Assembly (NCBI GenBank): GCA_037179385.1
Contig: CM074189.1
Span: 21,525,020-21,589,019 of the forward strand
Direction: 5' to 3'
Length of the DNA stretch: 64,000 nucleotides
Origin: Holothuria scabra
Taxonomy: Eukaryota; Echinodermata; Holothuroidea; Aspidochirotida; Holothuriidae
The translations under genes were made by a program, and so were the position numbers. The stretch's first letter is position 1. Each line of letters opens with the position of its first letter. The notes beneath the pieces are model-generated. The model searched no databases and was not told the origin of the DNA. It worked only from the letters and a program-made list of their open reading frames with translations. Below, piece by piece: positions 46,985 to 58,239 of the stretch.

Positions 46985-47150
46985 GCATTGAGCTTGTTTA
47001 ACAGCCCAATTCCTAACCAAGTTGTTTGAGTCTGGCCAGCCAAGCAGCCAAGGCCTTTGTTCTAGCTGTATTTCACTGGCTTGTTTTCCCTACTCCATTG
47101 CTTATTCTTACCAAGCAAGAGCTTACTGAGATCCTTCCTGCAAATTAAAC
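46985..47150 (-). mobile_element. Diverged SINE body, minus strand
   Basis: Plus-strand CAGCCCAATTCCTAACCAAG, TTTCACTGGCTTGTTTTCCC and CTACTCCATTGCTTAT match the SINE body; both ends are degraded. Confidence 0.55.
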
Positions 47151-47837
47151 AGAGTTCATTAATTGGTTAGATAAGATTTAAAGACACACCAGCATGATTG
47201 TGTTATATAGTGTCATACTGTTCGAATACTGTTCAAGTCCTCCCTTTTAGTCCCCTCTTACAACAGGCTGGGAATACTGTGGGAATATTCTACAACCCCC
47301 AGCCTACAGGGGGGCAAATTTAACACAGACAAACTTTTAAACACATTGGAATATCCACTGGTTCTATTTTTTTTTCTTGCACAGTTAGACGTTTGCTTCC
47401 TGAAGAAAAAAGTGGATTACATGCAGTCCATGCAATTTTTAAAAAATATCAAGCAATTTTCCTATATTCTCTATGCTAAGTATAATTTTCGGCTTGACAG
47501 AGACATGTGTTTTGAAAATCATTTTTCACTCAAATAAATTCATTTCAATCATGATACCACCTGTGTTCATTAACATGTTAGGGGTTCCTTTGGTTTTGAT
47601 CTACCAGACTGAACTACTGTATGACATTTAAACTCACATACTCTGAAGAGATAGACCCTAAGTGTTCATAAATACTCATGCTTTGAGTCAGGCAACATTT
47701 CCCTCAATTAGGAGAATTTCTTGGTGTGATGAAGTTTTCTGCCCACATACTAAGGTTGTGGTCACCATGTATAGATCTCAACTGAGGTTTGACACTTGAG
47801 TGGATCAGGGTTGGTACTAGTAGAGTTGCTTCATATT

Positions 47838-48150
47838 GTGGCGCTGCTTCTTGAGAAAGCAACACAGACACCCCAGTAGATCAAAGGCAGTGTGGGGTGT
47901 AACTGATAAGTGACAACTTGTCACATGATCTGTGTCCTCAAATGACCTATTCCTTTATTGTGTTCACACTGCATGAAAAGCAATATATCACATGATTGAC
48001 TGGCCTGTTGACTAACCCCAAACGATATGTGACTACATCAAGTGTGGGTAAAGTGAGCTTCATTTCCTCCCTGAAGCGAAAAGAGGTAATCAGGCAGGGA
48101 ACGAAGATTAACATAAAGTAAGAAGGAACGTTTTGTCCGGTATCATGACT
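47838..48150. repeat. Shared intron segment just downstream of E6
   Basis: Similar to 46,370-46,692 and 41,384-41,745 over about 300 bases and placed about 20 bases from the E6 donor. Shared blocks include GTTCACACTGCATGAAAAGC and AAGTAAGAAGGAACG. Confidence 0.8.
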
Positions 48151-48170
48151 GATCAATATTTCATTATTAC

Positions 48171-48275
48171 CTTGACAACCCACTGCTCCCCTTGGACAAA
48201 TGCATCTGAAGCTGCCTTTAGTATTGACACAACCATGAACACACCCGTGAGATGCTGACTGGCATTCATCAATAT
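48171..48275 (-). CDS. Exon E6: shortened calcium-binding EGF module
   Basis: 105 bases, 35 residues, acceptor ttttcag, donor gtaata. D-I-D-E-C start; cysteines at 5, 12, 16, 25, 27 and 34. The loop between the fifth and sixth cysteines is only six residues (PRGAVG) against twelve in its neighbours, a clear internal shortening. CVNTKGSFRCIC keeps the beta-hydroxylation consensus. Confidence 0.92.
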
Positions 48276-50418
48276 CTGAAAAAAAAAATAAAATAAAAAA
48301 TTCTGAAAGAAAAGATGACCTTACTTCCCTGAAAGAACAGAAAGAACATTTTAAGATATCATTTATAAGGATTCCTTTATTCTGCATTATTGTAGCATAA
48401 CCAAAATCCCAGCAGGGAATGTTGGGAAATGAAGATTCAGAAACAGAGATGAAATGATGAACATGAAATAATTGCTATAAATGATATCATTGTGAGGGGC
48501 TAAAAAAGTCTCTTATCTCCAATACATATACTGTGCAGAAGCAGTGATATGCAGGTTACTTGTGGGAATAGTTGCAGCACCAAATGAGCTTCAGTTTTAT
48601 ATTGGAAATAAGTACTCCTAGTAAAACGTGCACTGTACATCCTAAATTGAAGGCACTTAAAATTATCTTCCTGACACCTCATTTTTATTGCTTGCTTATT
48701 TCCCCTGGTAATTAAATAGTCTTCCCGTTCAGAGAACATAATTAACACTAAACACAACCTAAATCAGGTCTCTCGCAATTCCCCGCTTCAAAGTTGTTGC
48801 AGTTCTTTAGTTACTACGACTCTTTTTGTTTTATACTGCAGTATGTGACAGGGAAATCAAATATTTCAGCATTTGCAATTGTTCTTATACTGCTGTTTAG
48901 TTGTATTAGGTCTGCCTTTGCTGAAGTAAGAAAGATAACATAGCTAGGCAGTTAAATACAATTTAATGATATACAATGAAATACAACTGTTTTGTATAGA
49001 GTCAGTTAGATAAGAGGCCATGTTCCAGTGGGCAACAACTGGAAAAAAGGGCCATGGCTGGCTCGACTTGAACCTGAAACTTTGGAAACTGGACCGTAAA
49101 ACTCCATCCCATAACTAACTAACATCTAACTAGCACTGCTCCAAATATTGCCAAGTTCAACTCTCCGTCAAATACAATTAAAATTCATTTCTAGTCCTCA
49201 CATTTGACCACCTCTTACAACAAGCAGCACATATCCCAACACAGAGCTCCTGGCTCTCTAAACTCATCCTTAACTGTGTAGCGCAAGTGCCAATTTTTGG
49301 TATGTATTTGTCTCCCAAAATTCAACTGTTCAACCTATCGTTCTAGTTTGCACAGAATTTGAATGTTTTACTAGTCTTCTTTCTACCAGTGGTAGTCATT
49401 TTCTTGAAATGTTTTATGAACACTATGAGAATTTTGAATGGAAAAATGAATTTTTAAAATCTCCCAATGGGACCAGTCCTAAATAGGCCACTTTAGGGGC
49501 ATTTTTGATCCTTTAAACTATCTGACTTTTTACTGCAATCTGCAAAACTTCTAGTTCGAACAGGACCTGAAAAAAAAAATATTCATGAACATAGGGGCCA
49601 AATTTGGGTTCATTTGGCCAATGGGAACCCTCCGCAAATTTTCAAAACAAAAACGAAATCGATTTAAGGAGCAATCTTTTCTTTTGTTGTTTTTTGTTTG
49701 AAATAGCTCAGCAAGGTCAGGTGACACCATCGGCTTTCGTTCAAAACACACGCTGTTTGTTCAAGAAAAAATCAGATCAACCTCTTGAAATTTCTTCCTT
49801 TTTGTACTATTTAAGGTTCTTAACATTATTTTAAAAAGATATATGAACTGTTCCAGGAAATATCATAGACCTGAATTCTTGCATCTTTGTGTTAAAAAGG
49901 TAGTTCTTGAACGATAAATCAAGACCAATTTTGGACCACTTCTGGTTGCAGTGGCTCAACGAGCAAGGAGGCCTTTTTGGAATATACCAACTAACGTTTA
50001 CATGGGGGATACAAAACCGGGGGTAACAGTGTATGGACATGCCTATAAAGGCTAGGCCAATAGTAAGGCATTAAGTTAGACAAGACTGAACAAAATAAAT
50101 ATTTTATTCTCAAGTTATTACTGTGTATTTCTAAATCTGCACATGTGTAATTTAAAACACCAACAATTCCACAGAAACCCCTATTGCAAAATGGAATAGT
50201 CCTTAAGAAATTGGTATTTGAAAAGACTCTCTCACAGAGCTCCCCTTGCAGTGCAGTGAACTGTGAAACCACAAGGTATAGGCTATGCTGCACAGCAAAT
50301 TTTGTGATAGAGCAAGAAGCATTTTGCACAAAATAGTTCCCATATGTACCATAAATATATTTTTTAAGAGAAATGTTAACATGGAAAGGTCTGACAATTG
50401 TCACATTTGATATTTAGA
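48276..50418. other. Intron between E5 and E6, lower part
   Basis: About 2.1 kb. A SINE piece on the plus strand at about 49,035-49,135 (CGACTTGAACC, then AACTCCATCC and CTAACTAAC) is the only element I recognise. Confidence 0.5.
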
Positions 50419-50669
50419 TTTGTCATGTGAGAAGAACCACATGCATTTTTGGTAGTGGTCAAAGGTCACAAGCCCCTGTCCACAGGGGGAGATGTATCCA
50501 TGCAAGACTATTGCTCAATCAAATAATTTTAATTCGAATGACTTGAGCATTTGAATTAAAATTATTTGATTGAGCAATAGTCTTGCATGGATACATCTCC
50601 CCCTGTGGACAGGGGCTTGTGACCTTTGACCACTACCAAAAATGCATGTGGTTCTTCTCACATGACAAA
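50419..50669. repeat. Near-perfect 122-bp inverted repeat (foldback hairpin)
   Basis: Arms 50,419-50,540 and 50,548-50,669 are complementary with one difference that I see (50,536 against 50,552) around a 7-base loop. Each arm contains TGGTCAAAGGTCA or its complement. It lies in the E5-E6 intron and would fold into a long hairpin in the pre-mRNA. It may be a young foldback element; no target duplication is obvious. Confidence 0.93.
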
Positions 50670-51484
50670 GAACGAACCTAATGGTTTATTTCAGCTCAAT
50701 CAACTCTGACATTTTCAACATAATGAGTAGATCAAATTAACCAGATCAAAATCTCAGGAGAAAATTGTTGACGACCAAATTTGTATTAAATGTCTTGAAA
50801 CCAGACTAACTAGGTACATGCATGGTTAGGTTGCCAACTATATGTCCCACAAGTATACATGGATCAAAGAACATACACTGAGCGACTAGTTACTATGATC
50901 AGGCTAATTCTACAAGTGGAGTGATACTTTTCAAGGTTTGAGGAAGGACATTATTACAATTAACTAACTACAATTACAACTTATCTGAACACAATTATCT
51001 CTCATTCCACAAAAGAAGTTAAAAAATCAAAATCAATTCTCTCAAAACTCTCATCAGTCATAAATGAAGGATAATGGCACAATTGGGAATTGCAGGGGCA
51101 AGACATAACGTCAAGTATTATTGCTACCATTTTAACGTGCAATTATAAATTAATAATTTATAAGCATAGATACATTTCCATCAAAAGTACAAGGTATACA
51201 GAACCTGAATCAGATTTTAGGAGTGTAATGACAAAGTATATTGATGTATTGCTAAAATGTGATCAGTAGAGGTATCCCAATAAACCATGTTTACCATATA
51301 TGGTCCCACATCTGATCCGTTTAAACAAAAACAAAATTAACAATTGAAAAATAACAAAACAACAGCAAAAAGAAAAAAAAAAACGAATTCCCTTCCCCCA
51401 ATAAAAAATAAATAGATAAAAATAAAAATAACAGCAGGTCTGTTGATAGAAATTTCATGTCAAGAAATAGCCCACTTAATTTAC

Positions 51485-51607
51485 CTTCACATGAATGACC
51501 GTCTCTAGCAAGGTTGAATCCTGGAGGACATAGACACATGTAAGACCCCCTTGTGTTCTTACATTGGTATTGGCAGACTCCACGGTGCATCACACATTCA
51601 TTGATAT
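51485..51607 (-). CDS. Exon E5: calcium-binding EGF module
   Basis: 123 bases, 41 residues, acceptor acaag, donor gtaaat. D-I-N-E-C start; cysteines at 5, 12, 16, 25, 27 and 40. CKNTRGSYMCLC fits the beta-hydroxylation consensus. The acceptor has a weaker pyrimidine tract than its neighbours. Confidence 0.9.
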
Positions 51608-51964
51608 CTTGTTAGGACAAAACAAATGGACAGACAAAACATCAGACTACCCAATGATAGATTAGCATTTATTAAAAAGAGTTAATTATTCTACATGAAT
51701 GGACCTTTATGCATTTGACATCAGAATAAGAAGTGATCCCTGCATTGAAGACTGACTGATTCAATTGCACCTAACACCAACAAATGCATATAGCTGGATG
51801 TGTGTACCACAGGGATATGTGCAGAATTTTAAGCATGTATGCACAACCTACATCATGTATACCATACTGCTCTTGATAAATTGGGATAAAAATCCAGAGC
51901 CCTACAACTGGAACAAAAGGCTGTGGGATCCACTTGATTAAACCCTAACCCCAACCCTTAATAC

Positions 51965-52290
51965 GCGAGTTCCGTAATTCATTGCTGAATGGAAATTTGG
52001 GGCACAGCGTAGGACATAGAGAACGAGCTCAGCACATACTGAACGCATTCCCCTGTGTTTTTTTACCCTTTTTCTCTTTGTTTTTTTACACTGAAAGACA
52101 ATTTAGACACAACCCACTGCAAAAACCAAACTTGAGAATCCTCCTTTTGTTATGGATGGATTAAGAAAGAATGATTTCACCAAATTTTCATGTAAACTTA
52201 AATTTTGGAATACATGTTGTAGGTGCGGGATTGGTTTCTTTATCCCATCGATTTGGAGAATGTACGCAATGCACATGTGCATAGCCACCA
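51965..52290. repeat. Dispersed repeat, copy 2 (related to 4,483-4,870)
   Basis: Same orientation as the copy at 4,483-4,870, sharing TTATGGATGGATT-AGAAAGA, TTTTCATGTA and GTTGTAGGTGC. No coding capacity. Confidence 0.55.
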
Positions 52291-52552
52291 AAACGAATTA
52301 CTGAAACTGGCTTATTATTTGCTCCCAAAGTGTCTTTCTCTGATGTCAATGCATAAGGTCTATAGATTATATACTATATGAGTACTAAATCACAATACAA
52401 CTGATATAAATTCCTAAAAAGTAACATGGTATACAAAACAAATAATTCCAAAAAAGAGGATTATTATGAAACCTCCACTAAAACCAGAACACCAAGCAAA
52501 AGGATTAGTGACTCCCTGTTTAAAAACATTTTTCAGGTATTGTGGTTTGAAA

Positions 52553-52810
52553 CCCAGCTGAAAATTCCCTTTGGAACCCTTTGGGGTATTACCCTATGAA
52601 CCCAAAGGGTTTCAAGTGGTACCCTTTGCAAAAGCCCTTTGCATTCAAAGGGTTCTCTTTGGCTGTTGATGGAAATTGGACAAATCTCAAAGGGAATTAT
52701 AAAATTACCCTTTGGATAAACCAAACCCTTTAAAACCATTTGGAACCCATTTAAAACCCTTTGGATAATGGAATTTGGACAAATGGTCTCAAAGGGAATT
52801 TTCTGCTGGG
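52553..52810. mobile_element. 258-bp TIR element filled with CCCTTTGG motifs
   Basis: Ends at 52,553-52,573 and 52,790-52,810 are inverted copies with one difference in 21 (core GAAAATTCCCTTTG). The interior repeats CCCTTTGG or its complement about a dozen times on both strands. Superfamily not assigned. Confidence 0.8.
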
Positions 52811-53170
52811 AACTGTTTCATTATGAAATGCTTACAACTAGATCTAAATGTCAAAGATTCATGAAAATTGATAAAGAAGATTAATGGAATATTAATCAAG
52901 TTATAGAATGGATACTCTTGCACCCACATTTTCACAATACATGCCAGGGATAAGATTATCAGACAGATAGATTTGATTGATCCATTGTGCTTACAATTTA
53001 CCCATTCTGCTGGTTTAATGGAAATTAAACCCAGAAAGAAAATATCTCCAGAAGTGTATGGCATAATAGATGTTATAGGTGTTAGGAATATGAAGGTTGG
53101 GACCATACAGATGGTACGTAGAGTGCTCAACAAAGTAGGAGCAGGTATAGCCTACTCTAAAATGCCAACA

Positions 53171-53335
53171 GTCAATCTAAAAGTTAAAATGTCAGATCTA
53201 CAAGCTTGTTTCGTGAGGTTCATAAGAACATCACTCTTCAGGATAAAGCATACAATATTTAATCATGCAGAGTGATATTCTTATGAACCTCACGGAACAA
53301 GCTTGTGGATATGACATTTTAACTTTTAGATTGAC
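53171..53335. repeat. 67-bp inverted repeat with 31-bp loop
   Basis: Arms 53,171-53,237 and 53,269-53,335 are inverted copies with a few differences, for example GTCAATCTAAAAGTTAAAAT at the left end and its complement at the right end. It can form a hairpin in RNA from either strand. Confidence 0.85.
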
Positions 53336-53959
53336 TTTTAGCATGTTATAGGTGTAACATATTCAAATGAAAAAGCAGGCTTGAAACAGGGGCCTTGGGG
53401 AAGGGATCCAGGAATGCAATCTCCATGTATATAAAGGGTTCTGCAACCTTGCCCTAAACTGGATCCCTTCATTTCATTAGGCACTCAACCTTTTTGAAGC
53501 ACTTCTGGAAGTGCAACAAGACTTATTTAAAAGTCACGTTCATCTGGTTTGAGTTGAGATTTGCTGTTTTTAGTGACTACATTTATTGATGTATTACATC
53601 TTATTCTGTACTATTTAACATTTTTAACAGCTAGGACACAACAATCTGTAGAAATGCTGCAATATAATTAATTTGGTGAAATATACATTTTGTGTGATAT
53701 AGTGGAAACCATTTGACAATACAGCAGCAGGTTTCAGAAAACTATTGGGGGGTTAGCAAAGTACAAAAGTCGTTGAAGTCCAGACCTGCTATACAAACTT
53801 GACACATTAAATGTACAGATCTAATAATATAATAAGTAACAAGACACGTTATACATCTAAATAACTACAGTAATCTACAAAAAACTACAGGTTATGCTTC
53901 CCAGCTACTTGCAACCTAAATGAGTTATTAATCGGCTAATTATTCTGAGATTACCTGTA

Positions 53960-54270
53960 AATAGTGTTGAGTAGATAGTACACCTCACCCTCACACAGAT
54001 TACAAACAACCACTTCACCAAGACTTTACACATGAATATCATGAAGTTAATATACATCAACCACATGAACACAATACTCCTCAACCATACAAAGGCACTG
54101 TACACCTTGCCCTCAAGGAGACAATACACACCAACATCATAAAGATGATGCACCTTACACTCACAAAAATAGTGTACCTAAACCTCGAAAAGACAATACA
54201 TTTCACCACAAAGAAGACAATTCACATCAACATCACAAAGATGAGACACCTTAACCTCACTATTATTACC
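53960..54270. repeat. Degenerate tandem array, about 30-40 bp period
   Basis: Diverged repeats of ACATCAACATCACAAAGATGA and ACACCTTACCCTCAC-like segments over about 300 bases, in the intron just below E4. The period is irregular. Confidence 0.5.
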
Positions 54271-54439
54271 GTGTCTTTGGACATAACTGCCTTAATACTC
54301 ATTTTTGCAAAGGGAAAAAATCCTAACATTTGCAGCCATTTTTGATGTGCCATAACTAAACCAAGTATTACATGAAGCCCACCATCCTGATTACATCAAC
54401 TCTCCTCTACCTGAGATGAGATAGGGAACATATACATAC

Positions 54440-54568
54440 CTTGACAGTTCTGACCATTGACAGCCAACTCAAAGCCAGGAGGGCAGATACAAGTAAATCC
54501 ACCACCAGGAGTGTTCTGACAGTTGAACTCACAGGCACGTCCACCAAAACTAGCACAATCTTGTAAAT
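54440..54568 (-). CDS. Exon E4: EGF module, weak calcium motif
   Basis: 129 bases, 43 residues, acceptor tgacag, donor gtatgt. It starts D-L-Q-D-C; cysteines at 5, 13, 17, 27, 29 and 42. An extra glycine in CQNTPGGGFTCIC breaks the strict beta-hydroxylation spacing. It is a cbEGF relative with changes in both calcium-linked motifs. Confidence 0.91.
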
Positions 54569-54899
54569 CTGTCAAAAAGAAATTAACTAAAATGTTAAAC
54601 TCCTGAAATAGATTGCACCTTTGAAAGCCACCAAATTATCTCTCTCCATTAATTAATTGCACCATCTATCAAACATGCAAAAATTTGAAAAATGCCTTTG
54701 AAATGGTTACATGACTTTAGCAGTATATGAAAAAGCATGTACATGTGATTATGGTTTTTGTCACTCTGTACTCTTTGTTAAAGTGCTGTTATTACTTTTC
54801 CACTCCCTTTACAAGTACTACCTTCTTCTGAAAAGACTCGGATATGTTTATTTCATCACATACTTTCACCACTATAGCTGCCTAGTCTCTCACCTCATC

Positions 54900-54955
54900 T
54901 CAACCCCCCCCCCTCACATCTCAACCCCCCCACACATCTCAACCCCCCACTTCCC
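54900..54955. repeat. CATCTCAACCCCCC tandem repeat
   Basis: Three to four copies of ACATCTCAACCCCCC, varying in C-run length, in the intron between E3 and E4. Confidence 0.8.
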
Positions 54956-55274
54956 TATGTACAAAGACACACATACACACCACTAACACATACCTTACTT
55001 TGGCACTGTACAAACCTTTTGGTCAAAGTTGAGCAATTTTCAAGAAAAATATTGAGATTTTCATCTGTGACCACTCATGATCACCATTTTGGTGCTACAT
55101 AGTCTGTAAAAAATGTTTTGTTCCAGTTCATAGTACTCGGATAACCCACTGCTGTGAATCTTGCCCTCATATCCCCAGTGACTGACTGTCCTGTTAATTT
55201 TAAATCCCCCACCACCCATTCATCTATGTATGTTACATATGTTTAAGATCAATTGAGTTTTAAAATATACATAC

Positions 55275-55397
55275 TGGAGCAAGATCGTCCATCTGTTGCT
55301 AAGACATAACCACGGTGACAGGAACAGACATAGCTTCCAACAATATTTGTACACACATGGGTACAAATTGAGGGATTCTCACGACACTCATTAATAT
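55275..55397 (-). CDS. Exon E3: calcium-binding EGF module
   Basis: 123 bases, 41 residues, acceptor tttgcag, donor gtatgt. D-I-N-E-C start; cysteines at 5, 12, 16, 25, 27 and 40. CTNIVGSYVCSC fits the beta-hydroxylation consensus. Confidence 0.93.
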
Positions 55398-55827
55398 CTG
55401 CAAATAAGTAGAAAACACTTATAAATGTATTTATTTTATTCAATAACTTGTGCAACATTGACTGTCATCCATTACATTTCCCTTTCAGGCCATATGAAAA
55501 GCAAATCCTCCTGCAAATCAGTTAATCCTCCTTGAAAATCTTATCTTTATGCTTATCTGTCAATTATGGTTGATAGGAGACTTCCTCTTAGGTAACAATA
55601 ATTACCACCATGACATGGAAGTCCTTTTAGCCCCGAATTCCTGTAGGAGCTGACCACAGTTTTGCATCAAAACACAAGGTAACAAATCTGTTACATTTTC
55701 AGCACAGTATGCTCTGCTTAATTAGTAGTTCCAGTTGAGACAATACTTCTTGGCAGGATCATCATGTCCGGATTGAGCACGTTTGTAACAATATAACTTG
55801 TTGTACTAAAGGCACAAAATAAAAAAG

Positions 55828-55950
55828 TCACTGGCTCACTGGTTTGTTTTCCCATACGTTGTTTATGCTGAGCACCAAGCACATTGGCAGAAGGTTCTAT
55901 TTTTCATTATGCCCCAGCCAGGAGTAGACCTGTAGACCTCCCGGCTTGGC
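55828..55950 (-). mobile_element. SINE fragment, minus strand
   Basis: Plus-strand CACTGGCTCACTGGTTTGTT, TTTATGCTGAGCACCAAGCA and AGACCTCCCGGCTTGG match other SINE copies. It ends about 75 bases below the E2 donor. Confidence 0.6.
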
Positions 55951-56025
55951 CTTTATTAGGATGTACCTCTTACGAAGCAAAGGTGTAACTTGTGAGGTAC
56001 TTTTGTAATTCGTTGAGCATCTTAC

Positions 56026-56148
56026 CAGTACAACTGCTTCCACTTTCTCTAAATCCAGGCTCACAGCTGCATCTGTATGACCCCTGGGTGTTAATACACT
56101 GACTGCTTGAACCGCAAATAGTAGAGTCCACAATACATTCATTAATAT
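56026..56148 (-). CDS. Exon E2: calcium-binding EGF module
   Basis: 123 bases, 41 residues, acceptor cctag, donor gtaaga. D-I-N-E-C start; cysteines at 5, 12, 18, 27, 29 and 40. CINTQGSYRCSC fits the beta-hydroxylation consensus. Confidence 0.93.
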
Positions 56149-56996
56149 CTAGGATTACAAAATAGGAAGTGAAATGTTTACAAAACTCAAAAAAGTGAGT
56201 TTGGTTATTCATTGGCCCAAGTGCACATCAACCAAACTGTTTCATGATAAACTAGAGCAGCTATGCTACAGAATTTCAAGACTTTTATGTATGATCAATG
56301 GTATCTTGATACAGTAGGTGGAACTATGCATTTAAGTTTTTAACGATTCAGCAGAAAAGACTGAGAAAACATCCTTTTGGTGATAAGGTGCTCACCACGG
56401 TATCATGCATAGAAATGAAATATGAAACAAAATTCTCGTATCACATACAGTACAGGTTGCTAAAATGGAAATGGTTATCAAATATTTAATCAACAAATTC
56501 AATCAGCAAGCAACTATCCAGCAAGATGGAGATCAGTCGTACAAACTAAAGCTGTTTCCAACCAGTTCCAATAAAACTAGTTTTCCTACTGTCTGTCATT
56601 CTCTTTGTTCAACACCAACCTACCTTATACCTACTGTAGTATCTCACTGAAGCCTGTTGGTGAAGAACACAACTTTTGAAGGTGAGAATTAACATCCTGT
56701 TTAGAAATTCAATCAACTGTAAATAAACTTCTCCCTCACAAGACAATGGGTAAGCAAACATCTTGATCAGACCAGACAAGATAATCTAACACTTACCCTC
56801 ATGCTTGATTTAGAAGAGGTATGAAGCCTAAGACAAAATAGCAGACTATGTACACACAATATTTCATTATGGGGAAAGGGGATCATATGAAGCAAGGTGC
56901 TGCAATCACCCTATTTTCTTTTGCACAACTGTTTGACCAATTTTCAGAAAAAAAAAAAATAAATAACTAAGTTATCAACTCATCAGATTATTAATT
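56149..56996. other. Intron between E1 and E2, lower part
   Basis: About 850 bases of AT-rich intron with no feature recognised. Confidence 0.5.
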
Positions 56997-57240
56997 TTGT
57001 TAGTTAGTTAGATAGAGTTTTACAGCCCAGTTTCCAACTTATTGGTTCAAGTCGAGCCGGTCACGCCTTTTTTCCAGTTGTGGCTCACTGGCTTGTTATC
57101 CCTACTCCATTGCTTATGCAGAGCATCACACACAACGGCAGTACAGTAGGTTCCATTTTTAGAGTCTTTGATATGACTCGACCTGGGGATCGAACCCCGG
57201 CTTTCCGCATGAGAGGTGGGTGCTCTTACCCACCTCCTAT
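56997..57240 (-). mobile_element. tRNA-derived SINE, best full-length copy
   Basis: Read on the minus strand: GGTAAGAGCACCCACCTCTC at the head, box B GGGGTTCGATCCCC near 57,186-57,200, a body with AAGCAATGGAGTAGGG and GAGCCACAACTGG, and a tail of CTAACTAAC at 57,000. Heads of this kind derive from tRNA genes and use RNA polymerase III. Other pieces lie at 8,965-9,225, 9,236-9,470, 23,365, 30,244, 45,530, 46,985, 49,035, 55,828, 58,183 and 60,290. Confidence 0.78.
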
Positions 57241-58239
57241 CAGATTATCAAGTTCCAAATTCTGACCCCTACATAGTTATACCATGGCACAGAGCTACAA
57301 GATTTTATCATAAAAATGTAAAACCTCCATAACATGCCAATGCTGAAACGGATACTTAGCTACAGCAAGCAACTGGCTGTTGTAACAATGTCTCAACACG
57401 TTTTGTATTGAGATGACAGAACACTCTCACACCTACAACAAGTATTCCAAAATTTAAACTCTTTGAGAAACTTTCATAATCAAGTTTTTTCTAACCAAAC
57501 CCAAAGATGTAATGGATTCTTGTAGCTGGTTTGTTCAAATGGAATGCAAATATCCTTTGCAACTACAAGTTCCTCTCTGTTATAAAGGATTGCATTTTAA
57601 TCTGATGTTAAGTAACCTTAAGACTGAATAAGTACCCATCTAGCCCCTAGCTCAAGCTTCCTCAAATAGCGGCGTGCGCGCCACTTGTGGCTTGGAGCTG
57701 CGCAAAAAATACTGGGAGAATATTGAAAAATTTAACAACTATAAGAAACAGGTACTATAAATAAATCTAATACTTCTCACAGACTAACGTCACATACCGA
57801 AAAGGGTACAATATCGTCCTATTTGTTCTCGTAAAAAGTAAAATCACCTCACTGTTTACATTCATAAGAGTCAGTGCTTCGTCAATTCACTGTTACCGGT
57901 GAATCGACAAAAGTTGTAAAGTTTGTGAAAAATTCTGGCCGGGAAAATTGAACAAATTTTGCACCATTTTGCATGTAAGCCCTCTCTGGACCGCAAAAAT
58001 TTTCAAAAGGGGGAAGGGGGACACCTCCTCCCCTTATATCCCCCCAGGATGGCGATCAGTGGTGCATTCTATTAGTAATATTTAGCAATGTGGTGCTTCA
58101 GAAAATTTAATTGAGGAAGCCTGCCCTAGCTGTTGAAGAGTGATCCTAGTATTTACTGGATGTAACAATTTGAAGCTTAAAAGTTAGATGGAGTTTTATC
58201 GCCCAGTTTCTAAACCAGAATGCAAAAATGCATTGAGGT

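Noticed and set aside
50419..50669. Palindrome as an assembly artefact
   Set aside because: Not fully excluded, but the one-base difference between arms and the distinct loop argue against a simple mirrored-read error; raw long reads across the site would decide.
57180..57240. Possible tRNA gene with box B GGTTCGATCCC
   Set aside because: It is the head of a SINE that continues for 200 bases and recurs about ten times in the window.
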